In this document: in pieces, positions 7,496-15,182 of the stretch | How the letters are laid out: each line of letters begins with the position of its first letter | How positions within the stretch are numbered: position 1 is the stretch's first letter | NCBI RefSeq assembly: GCF_003958645.1 | Contig: NZ_RXLO01000019.1 | Span: 1 to 47,248, forward strand | Length of the DNA stretch: 47,248 nt | From: Chitinophaga rhizosphaerae | GTDB taxonomy: Bacteria > Bacteroidota > Bacteroidia > Chitinophagales > Chitinophagaceae | Direction of reading: 5' to 3' | Program-made: the position numbers and the translations under genes | The notes under the pieces: generated by a model | What the model was told of the DNA's origin: nothing | Seen by the model: only the letters and a program-made list of their open reading frames with translations | Database searches by the model: none

Positions 7496-8236
7496 ATGCA
7501 AAACTTATCCGGAAAAGTGGTCCTGGTGACCGGCGCCTCCAGGGGTATCGGCGCCACCATCGCCCGCGACCTGGCCGCAGCGGGCGCCAAAGTGATCGTC
7601 AATTATGCCGGCAGCAAAGCCGGCGCCGAATTGGTAGTGGAAGATATCCGGTCCGCCGGCGGCGAGGCCATCGCCGTGCAGGCTGACGTGAGCCGGGCAG
7701 ACCAGGTACGCCGGCTGTTCGATACCGCCATCGCACATTTCGAGCGGATCGATGTGCTCATCAACAACGCGGGGATCATGATCACTAAACTGGTGAAAGA
7801 CACGACAGACGAGGATTTCTCCCGGATGTTCGACATCAACGTGAAAGGCGCTTTCAATACGCTCCGCGAAGCGGCAACACGATTGGCAGACAACGGGTCG
7901 ATCATCAACTTCTCGACGTCGGTCAACCGCATCATGATCCCCGGCTTTGCGACCTATGTGGCTACCAAAGCGGCTGTAGAGCAATACACGCGGGTATTTG
8001 CGAAGGAAGTGGGCGCCCGGGGCATCAACGTCAATACCCTTTCGCCGGGGCCGACCAACACCGAACTGTTCACGAACGGCAAGTCGGATGAAACGATCGC
8101 AAGACTGGCGGGCCTTTCCGCCTTCAACCGCATCGCCGGTCCGGAAGATATTTCGCGCGTGGCCTGTTTCCTTGCCAGCGACGATGCCAAATGGATCTCG
8201 GCCCAGAACATCGGTGCCAATGGGGGTATGGCGTAA
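7496..8236 (+). CDS. SDR family NAD(P)-dependent oxidoreductase
   Basis: Classical short-chain dehydrogenase of 246 residues. It has the nucleotide-binding TGASRGIG (12-19), NNAG after strand beta4, a serine in NFSTSV (Ser140/142) and the catalytic Tyr154-x3-Lys158 in YVATKAA. The C-terminal LSPGPTNTELF and NIGANGGMA are typical of 3-oxoacyl-ACP-reductase-like or glucose-dehydrogenase-like SDRs, so substrate is not predictable. The ATG at 7496 is chosen over a GTG at 7457 because MQNLSGKVVLVTG is the usual SDR beginning. It is separated from the DUF1080 gene by a terminator and faces the Gfo/Idh gene. Confidence 0.92.
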   Translation: MQNLSGKVVLVTGASRGIGATIARDLAAAGAKVIVNYAGSKAGAELVVEDIRSAGGEAIAVQADVSRADQVRRLFDTAIAHFERIDVLINNAGIMITKLVKDTTDEDFSRMFDINVKGAFNTLREAATRLADNGSIINFSTSVNRIMIPGFATYVATKAAVEQYTRVFAKEVGARGINVNTLSPGPTNTELFTNGKSDETIARLAGLSAFNRIAGPEDISRVACFLASDDAKWISAQNIGANGGMA

Positions 8237-8240
8237 AAAC

Positions 8241-8287
8241 CGGGGCAACGTATACCTGTTTACGTTAGAAACAGCTACGTCGCCCCG
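8241..8287. terminator. Long hairpin between convergent genes
   Basis: Outer arms CGGGGCAACGTA (8241-8252) and TACGTCGCCCCG (8276-8287) pair with one mismatch. Inner arms CTGTTT (8256-8261) and AAACAG (8269-8274) extend the stem to a 7-base loop. There is no U-run on either side. It occupies most of the 80-base gap between the SDR gene and the convergent Gfo/Idh gene, so a bidirectional transcript end is the simplest reading. Confidence 0.55.
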
Positions 8288-8316
8288 CACAGGATATGGT
8301 GGTTATTACGAAAAGC

Positions 8317-9354
8317 TTATATCTTGATTTTCAGGCTGCGCTCTGTCGCTTTTTTCATGATGGAAGCGATGCTGACGGGCGCACCTTTTTTCAGGCGGCT
8401 TTCCTGCGCAGCGTCCATGAAGGCGTAGATGCCGATGGTTTCCGCTTCGGGAGCGGGCGCAACCCCTTTCTGGAAGAATTCGATGATCGGGGGCATGAGG
8501 GGCGCGTAGCCCGTGAAATCGCCCAGGGCCATGTGGCCTTTGTCGCCGAATGCGTGTCCGCCGAAATTCCACATGTCGTTCTTGAAACCGCGCAGCGTGC
8601 CCATGCGGCCTCCCTCCCATTCTCCGACCACAACATCTGAATCGCCCGCCTGGTGGTGGGTAACGCGGAGACAGTCGGGCCCCAGCATCGTAAACAGCAT
8701 TTCAACACCATGAATGCCGTACCAGTACAGGTCCGGATGCGACGGCTCGGTGGGCGTGGGCGTAAAAATATCGGCCCCTTTCACCTTGCCGATTTTCCCG
8801 TTGCGCACTTCCTGCACGCTTTCGATATAGCGGAGGGTGCTGGAGGAAAAGATGGGCACCTTGTAATGACGGGCGGCGCGGTAAATGGTGAGCACTTCCG
8901 TGAGCGAAGCGGCGATGGGCTTGTCGATGAATACAGGCTTGCCAGACGGGAAAACTTCCAGCGCCTGCGCCAGGTGCTCGGTACCGTCGTTGGTTTCGAG
9001 CATGACGATGTCGCATTCCTTGAGGAGCGTGGCGATGGAATCCACCACTTTCACGCCCTGCGCTTCGATGTTGGTCGTATTCCGGGGGATCATGTCCATG
9101 CTGGACTTGATTTTCCGGCTGCCGTGGGGATAGGCTACGGTTACGCGCATACCGCCGAATTTGTCGCCCGCGTCGGGGGCGTTGAGGATCCGGGCGAAAT
9201 GGGGACCGTGTTCGGTGTCCAGCCCGATCACACCGATGCGCTTTCCGGCGAGGGAAAGGGTTTCGAGCGCGGAAAGTTTACCGGAAAAGGCGAGGCCAAG
9301 GCCGGAAAGGGCGGCCGTTTTGAGGAAAGTCCTGCGAGGATGTCCATGTTGCAT
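8317..9354 (-). CDS. Tat-exported Gfo/Idh/MocA family oxidoreductase
   Basis: Protein of 345 residues. The N-terminus carries a twin-arginine signal (RRTFLKTAALSGLGLAFSG), so it is exported folded with its nicotinamide cofactor. The Rossmann part begins GKRIGVIGLDTEHG, a variant of the usual GxGxxG. The family lysine motif appears as IDKPIA instead of EKP, and the C-terminal domain has GIHGVEMLFTMLG, holding the usual catalytic-region histidine. Exported relatives oxidise or reduce sugars and glycosides, often at C3. Together with the nearby DUF1080 protein this suggests keto-glycoside metabolism, an inference from context. A 54-residue lipoprotein gene lies 108 bases upstream on the same strand. 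Confidence 0.88.
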   Translation of the reverse strand: MQHGHPRRTFLKTAALSGLGLAFSGKLSALETLSLAGKRIGVIGLDTEHGPHFARILNAPDAGDKFGGMRVTVAYPHGSRKIKSSMDMIPRNTTNIEAQGVKVVDSIATLLKECDIVMLETNDGTEHLAQALEVFPSGKPVFIDKPIAASLTEVLTIYRAARHYKVPIFSSSTLRYIESVQEVRNGKIGKVKGADIFTPTPTEPSHPDLYWYGIHGVEMLFTMLGPDCLRVTHHQAGDSDVVVGEWEGGRMGTLRGFKNDMWNFGGHAFGDKGHMALGDFTGYAPLMPPIIEFFQKGVAPAPEAETIGIYAFMDAAQESRLKKGAPVSIASIMKKATERSLKIKI

Positions 9355-9462
9355 ACAGGGAAAGATATTTTTACGATTTTACTAACGTGTTGATCAATTA
9401 GCCATAAAAATATATTTATCCTGCTAACTTTTTAATATTTTTTACAAACGGTAAGGAAAATC

Positions 9463-9627
9463 TTATTTCGCGGGAACGACGCGCGCCATCTCCTGCGGAT
9501 ATTCGTTTTCGTTTTGCACCACCGGATCAGCGGTGTTTTGGGGACGGGTAGGCGACTGGCAGGCCGCGATAAAAACGGTAAACGCCGTGGCCCATAATTT
9601 GGGGAGGGATAGGGGGAACTTTTGCAT
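9463..9627 (-). CDS. Small lipoprotein of 54 residues
   Basis: An ATG at 9627 opens a 54-codon frame ending TAA at 9463. The first 23 residues form a lipoprotein signal: basic start, hydrophobic ATAFTVFIAAC with the lipobox cysteine at position 23. The mature part is only about 31 residues, rich in Q, N, E and P, and ends RVVPAK. The same FIAAC lipobox occurs in the PI-PLC-like lipoprotein. No family is recognised. It lies just behind a terminator-like hairpin (9637-9673) and 108 bases before the Gfo/Idh gene, with which it may share a transcript. The lipobox in a frame this short makes chance unlikely, but expression is unproven. Confidence 0.65.
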   Translation of the reverse strand: MQKFPLSLPKLWATAFTVFIAACQSPTRPQNTADPVVQNENEYPQEMARVVPAK

Positions 9628-9636
9628 ATCCTGAAT

Positions 9637-9673
9637 AAAAAAACGCTGGCCCGTTTCACACGGCAGGCCAGCG
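9637..9673 (-). terminator. Intrinsic terminator after the DoxX gene, touching the small lipoprotein leader
   Basis: On the minus strand the arms CGCTGGCC (9666-9673) and GGCCAGCG (9644-9651) pair around a 14-base loop and are followed by seven T (9637-9643). It lies 29 bases after the DoxX stop and ends 9 bases before the ATG of the small lipoprotein. Confidence 0.85.
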
Positions 9674-9701
9674 GAGGTGTCAATTGCGATCGCATTGCGG
9701 C

Positions 9702-10088
9702 TCAGGCAATAGCGTATCTTATCTGTTCGTACTTTTTCCAGAAATAATAGGGTACCGCCATAATGGCCAGTGCTACGAAGGGGAATACTACTTCAAACGT
9801 AGGATCGCCAACGAAAGCGCGGGAGGCGAAGGCGCCGAGGAAATTGAACGCGAAGCCGGCATACGCCCATTCCTTGATGGCTTTGAAGCGGGTTTGCAGA
9901 ATGGCCACCGCGCCAAGGATCTTCGCTACCCCCACTATGCTCAGGAAGTAAACGGGATATCCCAGGTGCTGCATGATCTCCACTCCGGCCTGCTGGCGGG
10001 AAATGCCGCCGTAGCCGTCCATCAGCATCAGCAGCGCGAATATTACGGTCGAGATCCAGTAAGTAATTTTGATCGTGTTAGGTTTCAT
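9702..10088 (-). CDS. DoxX-like family membrane protein
   Basis: Protein of 128 residues with four predicted membrane helices (about 8-28, 45-65, 73-92, 99-116). The KITYWISTVIFALLMLMDG start, the GYPVYFLSIVGVAKILGAVA helix pair and the conserved lysine-rich FKAIKEWAYAGF are typical of the DoxX_2 family. These small inner-membrane proteins are linked to redox or stress responses in some bacteria, but no defined activity can be assigned. It has its own promoter (10119-10126) and terminator. Confidence 0.88.
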   Translation of the reverse strand: MKPNTIKITYWISTVIFALLMLMDGYGGISRQQAGVEIMQHLGYPVYFLSIVGVAKILGAVAILQTRFKAIKEWAYAGFAFNFLGAFASRAFVGDPTFEVVFPFVALAIMAVPYYFWKKYEQIRYAIA

Positions 10089-10090
10089 TG

Positions 10091-10126
10091 GTCAGATTTT
10101 TTGCGTGATTGTCTGACACAAAACTA
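10091..10126 (-). promoter_or_regulatory. Promoter and leader dyad of the DoxX gene
   Basis: On the minus strand TAGTTTTG (10119-10126) is an exact -7 element, 30 bases before the ATG at 10088. Just downstream, GTCAGA (10112-10117) and TCTGAC (10091-10096) form an inverted repeat spanning the expected transcription start and leader. It could be an operator or a leader hairpin. No -33 element was found. Confidence 0.6.
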
Positions 10127-10187
10127 ACACGCTTCCGCCGGTTGAACCGCGTACGTTTCAGCCAAAAAAGGGGTAAAATGCGACAGA

Positions 10188-11522
10188 TTACTTTTGCGCC
10201 AGCAGGTTTTTATAGATGACACCGTCTTTCATGATAAGCGTGAGGTTCCTGTCCGGGTCTGCCAGCAGTTTGATATCCTGAACGGGATCGCCGTTCACGA
10301 GGATCATATCGGCCAAAGCCCCCTCTTCCAGCACGCCCAGCTTCCCTTTGTACGGGCTCCGCTTACCGGAAAGCGCCAGCAGCTCGCCGTTGTTCTTCGT
10401 GGCCATCTGCAAAATCTCCAACGGCTTGAACCAGCGCGTCATCGCTACCAACCGCGCGCCCTGCCGTTTCGCGTTCTTGGCGTTGAAAAGCGCATCGGTC
10501 CCCCAGGCGAGTTTCACTTTATATTTCTTTGCCAATGCGTAGGCGTTGTCTGTCCCGCCATACATTTCCAACTGCTTTTCGCGGTTCTCGCCCGTTTGCG
10601 GATTGCTGTCCTCATCATCGATGAAAGGCTGCAAAGACCACCATATCCCCTTTTCCGCGATCAGCTTCGCCGTGGCCTCGTCTGCCAGCTGACCGTGCTC
10701 GATGCATCTCACACCGGCTTTAATGGCCACCTGAATAGCTTTCGGCGTGTAGGCGTGAACGGTAACATACGTTCCCCAGTTCTCCGCTGCTTCCACCGCC
10801 GCATGGAATTCCGCTTCCGTATATTGCGCCACATCGAGGGGGTCGTACATCGAGCTGACGCCGCCACCGGCCATAAGCTTCAGCTGGCTGGCGCCTGCCA
10901 TGAGTTGCTCGCGCGAACGCAGCAGCACGGCGTCTGCTCCGTCAGCGATCGCCGCGGCGTGGATGCGCTCGGTATAACTCAAAGGCTCGTTAGCGGCCTT
11001 GGGCACTTCATTGGGCATACGAAAATCGCCATGGCCGCCGGTTTGGCTGATAAATGCACCGGAAGGCCAAATGCGCGGCCCGGGCGTAACACCTGCGTCG
11101 ATGGCGTCTTTTAATCCGAAAATGGGACCGCCCATGTCACGCACGCTTGTGAATCCGCGCATGAGCGCGTCGCGTGCGTTCGAAGCGGCCATGAGCACCA
11201 CGAAACCATAGTCTTTCGCCAGCGCCGCCAATTGGGTCACGTTGGCGAACATGCAATGGTAATGCGCGTCGATGAGCCCGGGCATGAGGAATTGGCCGTT
11301 TCCGTCGATGATCGTCGTGTTCATGCTGCGATCGGTAGCAATGGGGCCGGTCGAGATTTTGGTGATGACGTTGCCCGTCACCAGTACATTCCCGTTAAAG
11401 GGAGCGGCATCGTTACCGGTGAAGATCCGGACGTTGCTGATGAGCGTAACGGGTTGGGGGCGATCCTGTCCTGGCGTGATGCCCGGCGCGATGATTGCCC
11501 AGGCGAGGAGTATCCATTTCAT
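10188..11522 (-). CDS. Exported amidohydrolase family metal-dependent hydrolase
   Basis: Protein of 444 residues with a signal peptide (LLAWAIIAPGITPGQ), so probably periplasmic. It has the amidohydrolase superfamily core: the metal-binding HxH in LIDAHYHC, the probable carboxylated lysine in QLKLMAGGG, histidines in VTVHAYT and CIEHGQL, and the catalytic aspartate in AWGTDAL. Order and spacing resemble the Xaa-Pro dipeptidase/imidazolonepropionase-like branch, whose members hydrolyse amide or cyclic amide bonds. The precise substrate is unknown. It is downstream of the DUF1772 gene on the same strand, 66 bases apart, and may share transcription with it. Confidence 0.92.
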   Translation of the reverse strand: MKWILLAWAIIAPGITPGQDRPQPVTLISNVRIFTGNDAAPFNGNVLVTGNVITKISTGPIATDRSMNTTIIDGNGQFLMPGLIDAHYHCMFANVTQLAALAKDYGFVVLMAASNARDALMRGFTSVRDMGGPIFGLKDAIDAGVTPGPRIWPSGAFISQTGGHGDFRMPNEVPKAANEPLSYTERIHAAAIADGADAVLLRSREQLMAGASQLKLMAGGGVSSMYDPLDVAQYTEAEFHAAVEAAENWGTYVTVHAYTPKAIQVAIKAGVRCIEHGQLADEATAKLIAEKGIWWSLQPFIDDEDSNPQTGENREKQLEMYGGTDNAYALAKKYKVKLAWGTDALFNAKNAKRQGARLVAMTRWFKPLEILQMATKNNGELLALSGKRSPYKGKLGVLEEGALADMILVNGDPVQDIKLLADPDRNLTLIMKDGVIYKNLLAQK

Positions 11523-11588
11523 ATCGATAGTTTTTTAGGCCGCGGGGCCGTGTTCCGATAGAAAACGGATACTTCGCCGAAAGGTTCA

Positions 11589-12116
11589 TTATTTCAGCCT
11601 GAGCGTAGCCCAGACGGAAAGGATGGCGGAGATGACCGAAGCTACCGTGCGCACGAGGTTCCAGCGGTTCCAGGGCCCCTCGAAGCGGAGGCGCCACGCT
11701 TTCAGCACGCTCTCCCCCGCGGAGGCCAGGTCCTGCTTGTCGAGCCACTCGTTCAGCGGCACGTTGCATACCACCGTTACCCCGAACACGCCCACGATAT
11801 AAATCGCCGCAGCCGCCGCCAGCGCCCACCACGCCGCGTCCGGGGGCTTCGAGAACTGTTGCCACGAACCGAAAGGCAGCAACAACACCGGCGCCATGAA
11901 AACGATCAGGAACCAGGGGTTCAGGATGGCGCGGTTGATGGACTGGATCGCGGAAAGATATGCCCCGTCCTTGATCCGCCCGATCCCCGGAACTACGGAC
12001 ACCGCGTAGGCGTAAAAGACACCGGCCGACAGGCAGGTCGTGATCGTGGCCGCCAGCAGCACCAGTCCGGGAAAACCTTCAGTAAGAGATGCCGGGTGTT
12101 TGTCTGAGATATGCAT
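11589..12116 (-). CDS. DUF1772 (anthrone oxygenase-like) membrane protein
   Basis: Protein of 175 residues with four predicted membrane helices. FYAYAVSVVPGIGR followed by AIQSINRAILNPWF is the signature region of DUF1772, and the later NVPLNEWLD is also conserved. Related fungal and actinobacterial proteins are called anthrone oxygenase-like, but activity of the bacterial forms is mostly unproven. Its start overlaps the end of the upstream NmrA-like gene by 38 bases, so the two are translationally linked. Confidence 0.85.
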   Translation of the reverse strand: MHISDKHPASLTEGFPGLVLLAATITTCLSAGVFYAYAVSVVPGIGRIKDGAYLSAIQSINRAILNPWFLIVFMAPVLLLPFGSWQQFSKPPDAAWWALAAAAAIYIVGVFGVTVVCNVPLNEWLDKQDLASAGESVLKAWRLRFEGPWNRWNLVRTVASVISAILSVWATLRLK

Positions 12117-12717
12117 GAGATTTGATTTGCTGTAACATAAAATGCGCCAAGTCTGCCCGCGACACTTTTACCTGAATTCCCGGATCGTTCGCCGCAAAAC
12201 CGTGCCGGTACTTTTCCGTCAAAGGCCCGTCTGTCAGGTTCCCCGGCCTTACGATGACCCAATCCAGCCCGCTGTTGCGCACATGCGATTCCTGCAGCGC
12301 ATGGTCCGCAAAACCTTTCTTCAGGATGAACGGAACAATGATGAACCGGAACACGAAAGGCGTACGGCGAAGCGTGGCCACGCTGTCTCCATATCCCAGC
12401 GACGTCTGGCAAACGAACCGGCGGACACCTGCTGCCTGCATGGCTTTCACAATATTGAGCGTGCCCTGGGAACGGATGGTCCCGATCTTGTTAGCCGGTG
12501 AGCCCAGCGTGGACAGCACCGCATCGTGCCCTTTCACCGCTTCGCGGACGGCCGCTTCGTTGAGCGCATCGCCGGCGAGTTTGGTAAGCAGGGGATGTTC
12601 GATATCGAGACTGGCGGGGTTGCGGACGAAGGCGGTAACGCGATGCCCCGCTGCGAGGGCCTGTTCAGTAAGTTGGCGGCCTGTTTTGCCGTTGGCCCCG
12701 AAAATGATGAGTTGCAT
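12079..12717 (-). CDS. NmrA-like NAD(P)H-binding protein (atypical SDR)
   Basis: Protein of 212 residues. The N-terminus MQLIIFGANGKTGRQL is the GxxGxxG nucleotide-binding motif of atypical SDRs, followed by AFVRNPASL and DAVLSTLG. The region LDWVIVRPGNLTDGP is typical of NAD(P)H-binding flavin-reductase or quinone-reductase-like members. It lacks the classical YxxxK, so it may bind the cofactor as a sensor or reduce a quinone-like molecule. It overlaps the DUF1772 gene and follows the AraC gene on the same strand, with a consensus -7 box at 12734. Confidence 0.88.
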   Translation of the reverse strand: MQLIIFGANGKTGRQLTEQALAAGHRVTAFVRNPASLDIEHPLLTKLAGDALNEAAVREAVKGHDAVLSTLGSPANKIGTIRSQGTLNIVKAMQAAGVRRFVCQTSLGYGDSVATLRRTPFVFRFIIVPFILKKGFADHALQESHVRNSGLDWVIVRPGNLTDGPLTEKYRHGFAANDPGIQVKVSRADLAHFMLQQIKSHAYLRQTPGISY

Positions 12718-12733
12718 GGGTGATAATTTTCAA

Positions 12734-12741
12734 CAAAGCTA
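12734..12741 (-). promoter_or_regulatory. -7 promoter element of the NmrA-like gene
   Basis: On the minus strand this reads TAGCTTTG, an exact match to TAnnTTTG, ending 16 bases before the ATG at 12717. It implies that the NmrA-like/DUF1772 genes can be transcribed apart from the AraC gene, with AraC perhaps acting at this 76-base gap. Confidence 0.6.
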
Positions 12742-12793
12742 CTCCGCCCGCGAAGGGAGAAATAGAACAAAACCGACAAAATACGGGAACGGG

Positions 12794-13591
12794 TTAACGG
12801 GGGAAATGAGCAGACAGGTTATCGATGACCGGCCCCGCCTCCTGGAATCGCAACGGGCTGCACCCCGCGAACTCCTGGAACGCGCGGATAAAATGCGACT
12901 GGTCGGCATAATCGTTCCCGTAAGCGAGATCGGACAATTTCCCGAACTGCCCCTCCCGCATTTGCTGCAGCGAAGCCTGGAATTGGGAAATGCGGGTAAA
13001 CAGTTTCGGCGAAATGCCGGTGTATTGTTTGAACCTGCGCTCGAAACTCCGTTCCGTCATGCGCAGTTCATCGCGAAGGTCTTTTATGGATAACGTACCC
13101 TGTGCGCCCTGGATCCGCTGCAGCGCCGCTTCGATCGCGGCATCTTCCTGCCGGCGGTTGCGCTCGAGCTGTCCGGCCACGAAGGCCGAAAGCCCCTGCA
13201 GCTGCGCCTCCCCGGGGGCATCTTCCAGCCAGCCTGCCAGCGCGGGTTGCAGCTCGCGGGCGTCGATGCATCCGTCCGTCAATTCACCGGCATTCAAACC
13301 GAACACCGAACGGAGCGCGCCGGGCCGCAGCACCATCCCGCTGATCCCGAAAACCCCTTCCAGACGGAGCGCGGCATGGCGGGTGGATTGGCCGTAGAGG
13401 AACACCGGCGGCAACAGTTTGTTTTCCTGGTACAGCACGCCCTTTTCCGGATGCTGGAAAATCAGGCCTGGACTGGCGTCGGCCAGCGTGCGGAAAGCCT
13501 GCGATTCCTCCCCGGCATGGCTTTCCAGCGTCCAGCAATAGCTGACGAACTGGCGGAGGCCCGGCGGCGGAGGTAGCTGACGGTAAATCAT
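12794..13591 (-). CDS. AraC-family transcriptional regulator
   Basis: Protein of 265 residues. Residues about 1-150 are a DUF6597-like sensor region (YRQLPPPPGLRQFVSYCWTLE). Residues about 155-255 are the double helix-turn-helix AraC domain: SIKDLRDELRMTERSFERRF for the first motif and KLSDLAYGNDYADQSHFIRA followed by FQEFAGCSPLRF for the second. The gene sits directly before the NmrA-like and DUF1772 genes on the same strand, so these are the likeliest targets. The start at 13591 is only 5 bases from a consensus -7 box, suggesting a leaderless mRNA. Confidence 0.92.
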   Translation of the reverse strand: MIYRQLPPPPGLRQFVSYCWTLESHAGEESQAFRTLADASPGLIFQHPEKGVLYQENKLLPPVFLYGQSTRHAALRLEGVFGISGMVLRPGALRSVFGLNAGELTDGCIDARELQPALAGWLEDAPGEAQLQGLSAFVAGQLERNRRQEDAAIEAALQRIQGAQGTLSIKDLRDELRMTERSFERRFKQYTGISPKLFTRISQFQASLQQMREGQFGKLSDLAYGNDYADQSHFIRAFQEFAGCSPLRFQEAGPVIDNLSAHFPR

Positions 13592-13596
13592 CGGAA

Positions 13597-13604
13597 CAAA
13601 TGTA
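13597..13604 (-). promoter_or_regulatory. -7 promoter element of the AraC gene
   Basis: On the minus strand TACATTTG is an exact TAnnTTTG match and ends 5 bases before the ATG at 13591. Transcription from it would start at or very near the start codon. Confidence 0.6.
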
Positions 13605-13676
13605 GCGAATTTATGATGTCGTAAATACCCCGCTAATTTGTCGATAATACAACCCGTTTTACAACAGGAATGGCGG

Positions 13677-13684
13677 TAGTTTTA
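13677..13684 (+). promoter_or_regulatory. Possible -7 element of the peptidase E gene
   Basis: TAGTTTTA matches TAnnTTTG at seven of eight positions and ends 4 bases before the ATG at 13689. It faces the AraC promoter across a 97-base divergent intergenic region. Confidence 0.4.
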
Positions 13685-13688
13685 CATC

Positions 13689-14327
13689 ATGCCCGAACTG
13701 CCCAAACTATTGCTTTATTCCCTGTCTATCAACGAGCGGCAATATATGGCGCTCAACCAGCTGGTAGGCAAGGATACTGCCGACATCCGGATCGCTTTCA
13801 TCGAAAACGCGGCCGACGTGATCCCGGATTCGGAACCCTGGGTGCGCTCCATCCGTAATGCTTTCAAACGCCGGGGCTACCAGGTGGAACCCATCGATCT
13901 CCGCGTCTGGCAGCGCCGCCCCGAACAACTGGCGCGCCGGCTGGCTTCCAAAGACGTTATCTGGCTGGGCGGCGGCAATACCTATTATTTACGTTGGATC
14001 CTGAAAGCCAGCGGGGCAGACCATATCATCCGCCGCCTGGTGCGCGACGGCAAGGTGTTCTGCGGATGGAGCGCCGGCGCCATCGTGGCCGGGCCTACCA
14101 TCGAGCATTTTGAACTGATGGACAATGCCGAAGACGCGCCGGAACTCGTACTCGAAGGCCTGAACCTCACCCAGATCATCATTATTCCCCATATCGACAA
14201 TGCCGATTTCATCGAAGGCGCCCACCTGGCCAATATGCAACTCCAGGCCGCGGGATACAGCACCCTTCCGCTGGGCGACACCGAAGCCCTGGTGATCGAC
14301 GGCTGCAGCCAGCGGATCATCGACTAG
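13689..14327 (+). CDS. Peptidase E-like serine peptidase (family S51)
   Basis: Protein of 212 residues with a type 1 glutamine-amidotransferase-like fold. It has the glycine-rich WLGGGNTYYL and the nucleophile elbow FCGWSAGAIV, with the candidate catalytic Ser128. The histidine in IIPHIDNADF and the final DTEALVIDG strand are usual for the family. S51 peptidases cleave dipeptides with N-terminal aspartate in the cytoplasm, but homologues such as cyanophycinases differ in substrate, so the exact one is open. It precedes the HipA-like gene by 66 bases. Confidence 0.88.
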   Translation: MPELPKLLLYSLSINERQYMALNQLVGKDTADIRIAFIENAADVIPDSEPWVRSIRNAFKRRGYQVEPIDLRVWQRRPEQLARRLASKDVIWLGGGNTYYLRWILKASGADHIIRRLVRDGKVFCGWSAGAIVAGPTIEHFELMDNAEDAPELVLEGLNLTQIIIIPHIDNADFIEGAHLANMQLQAAGYSTLPLGDTEALVIDGCSQRIID

Positions 14328-14380
14328 GATTTCCCGTAAGTTTTCGCCTAAAAGTGTTAATTTTCCGCAGTTTACATGTG

Positions 14381-14386
14381 GGAGGA
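14381..14386 (+). promoter_or_regulatory. Shine-Dalgarno site that fixes the HipA-like start
   Basis: GGAGGA at 14381-14386 is a strong Shine-Dalgarno sequence, rare in this window. It is 7 bases before the ATG at 14394 and only 1 base before the ATG at 14388, which favours 14394 as the start. Confidence 0.6.
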
Positions 14387-14393
14387 TATGATC

Positions 14394-15182
14394 ATGACTC
14401 ATGCAATAGATCTGCGGACCGTTAACGTGACCCGTTACGTGACGCCACTGCGCGAAGGCGGCTCACTGCCGGCCATCGCGGAGGCGGACGACGGGTTTCT
14501 GTACGTCCTGAAATTCCGGGGCGCCGGGCAAGGAGTGAAATCGCTCATCGCCGAGTTGATCGGCGGGGAAATTGCGAGGGTCCTGGGCCTGCGGGTGCCC
14601 GAACTCGTTTTCGCCCATCTCGACGAGGCTTTCGGCCGGACCGAGGGCGACGAAGAAATCCAGGACCTGCTGAAAGCCAGCGTAGGACTGAATCTCGGGC
14701 TACATTACCTCTCGGGCTCCGTTACCTTCGACCCCAATGCCGCTGAAGTGGATGCGATGCTGGCGTCGAAGATCGTATGGATGGATTGCCTGTTGACGAA
14801 TGTTGACCGCACTGCGCGGAATACGAATATGCTTTGGTGGAACCGCGAGCTGTGGCTCATCGATCATGGCGCGTCCCTGTATTTCCATCATTCGTGGGAC
14901 AATTGGGAGGAACAATCCCTCAAACCGTTCGTACAGGTGAAAGATCATGTACTGCTGCCCTACGCTTCGCAGCTCAACGAGGCGGATGCCTTACTGCGGC
15001 CGCTGCTGACCGACGACCGCCTCCGGGCCATTACGCACCTGTTGCCCGACAGCTGGCTGACGACGCACGGAGAATCGCCGGAGGCGGTGCGCGAAGTGTA
15101 TTTCCGCTTCCTGCAAAACCGGATGGCACATGCCGATAACTTTTTAAATGCCGCACTGCATGCCAGAACTGCCCTTATATGA
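14394..15182 (+). CDS. HipA-like kinase domain protein (HipA_2 type)
   Basis: Protein of 262 residues. The N-terminal part RTVNVTRYVTPLREGGSLP and the FRGAGQGVKSLIAELIGGE region are typical of the HipA_2 family. The kinase-like catalytic loop is LLTNVDRTARNTN, with Asp138 and Asn143, and the metal-binding aspartate is in LWLIDHG (Asp157). True HipA toxins phosphorylate glutamyl-tRNA synthetase, but this compact family lacks the HipA N-terminal domain and there is no HipB-type DNA-binding partner here. Instead the 3' end overlaps a DUF3037 gene by 23 bases, a recurrent pairing. Substrate and role are unknown. Confidence 0.85.
   Translation: MTHAIDLRTVNVTRYVTPLREGGSLPAIAEADDGFLYVLKFRGAGQGVKSLIAELIGGEIARVLGLRVPELVFAHLDEAFGRTEGDEEIQDLLKASVGLNLGLHYLSGSVTFDPNAAEVDAMLASKIVWMDCLLTNVDRTARNTNMLWWNRELWLIDHGASLYFHHSWDNWEEQSLKPFVQVKDHVLLPYASQLNEADALLRPLLTDDRLRAITHLLPDSWLTTHGESPEAVREVYFRFLQNRMAHADNFLNAALHARTALI

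Noticed and set aside
9432..9695. An 87-codon minus-strand frame across the DoxX terminator
   Set aside because: It is rich in Arg, Pro and Ser like a shadow frame and crosses the terminator; the lipoprotein in another frame of the same strand has real signal features.
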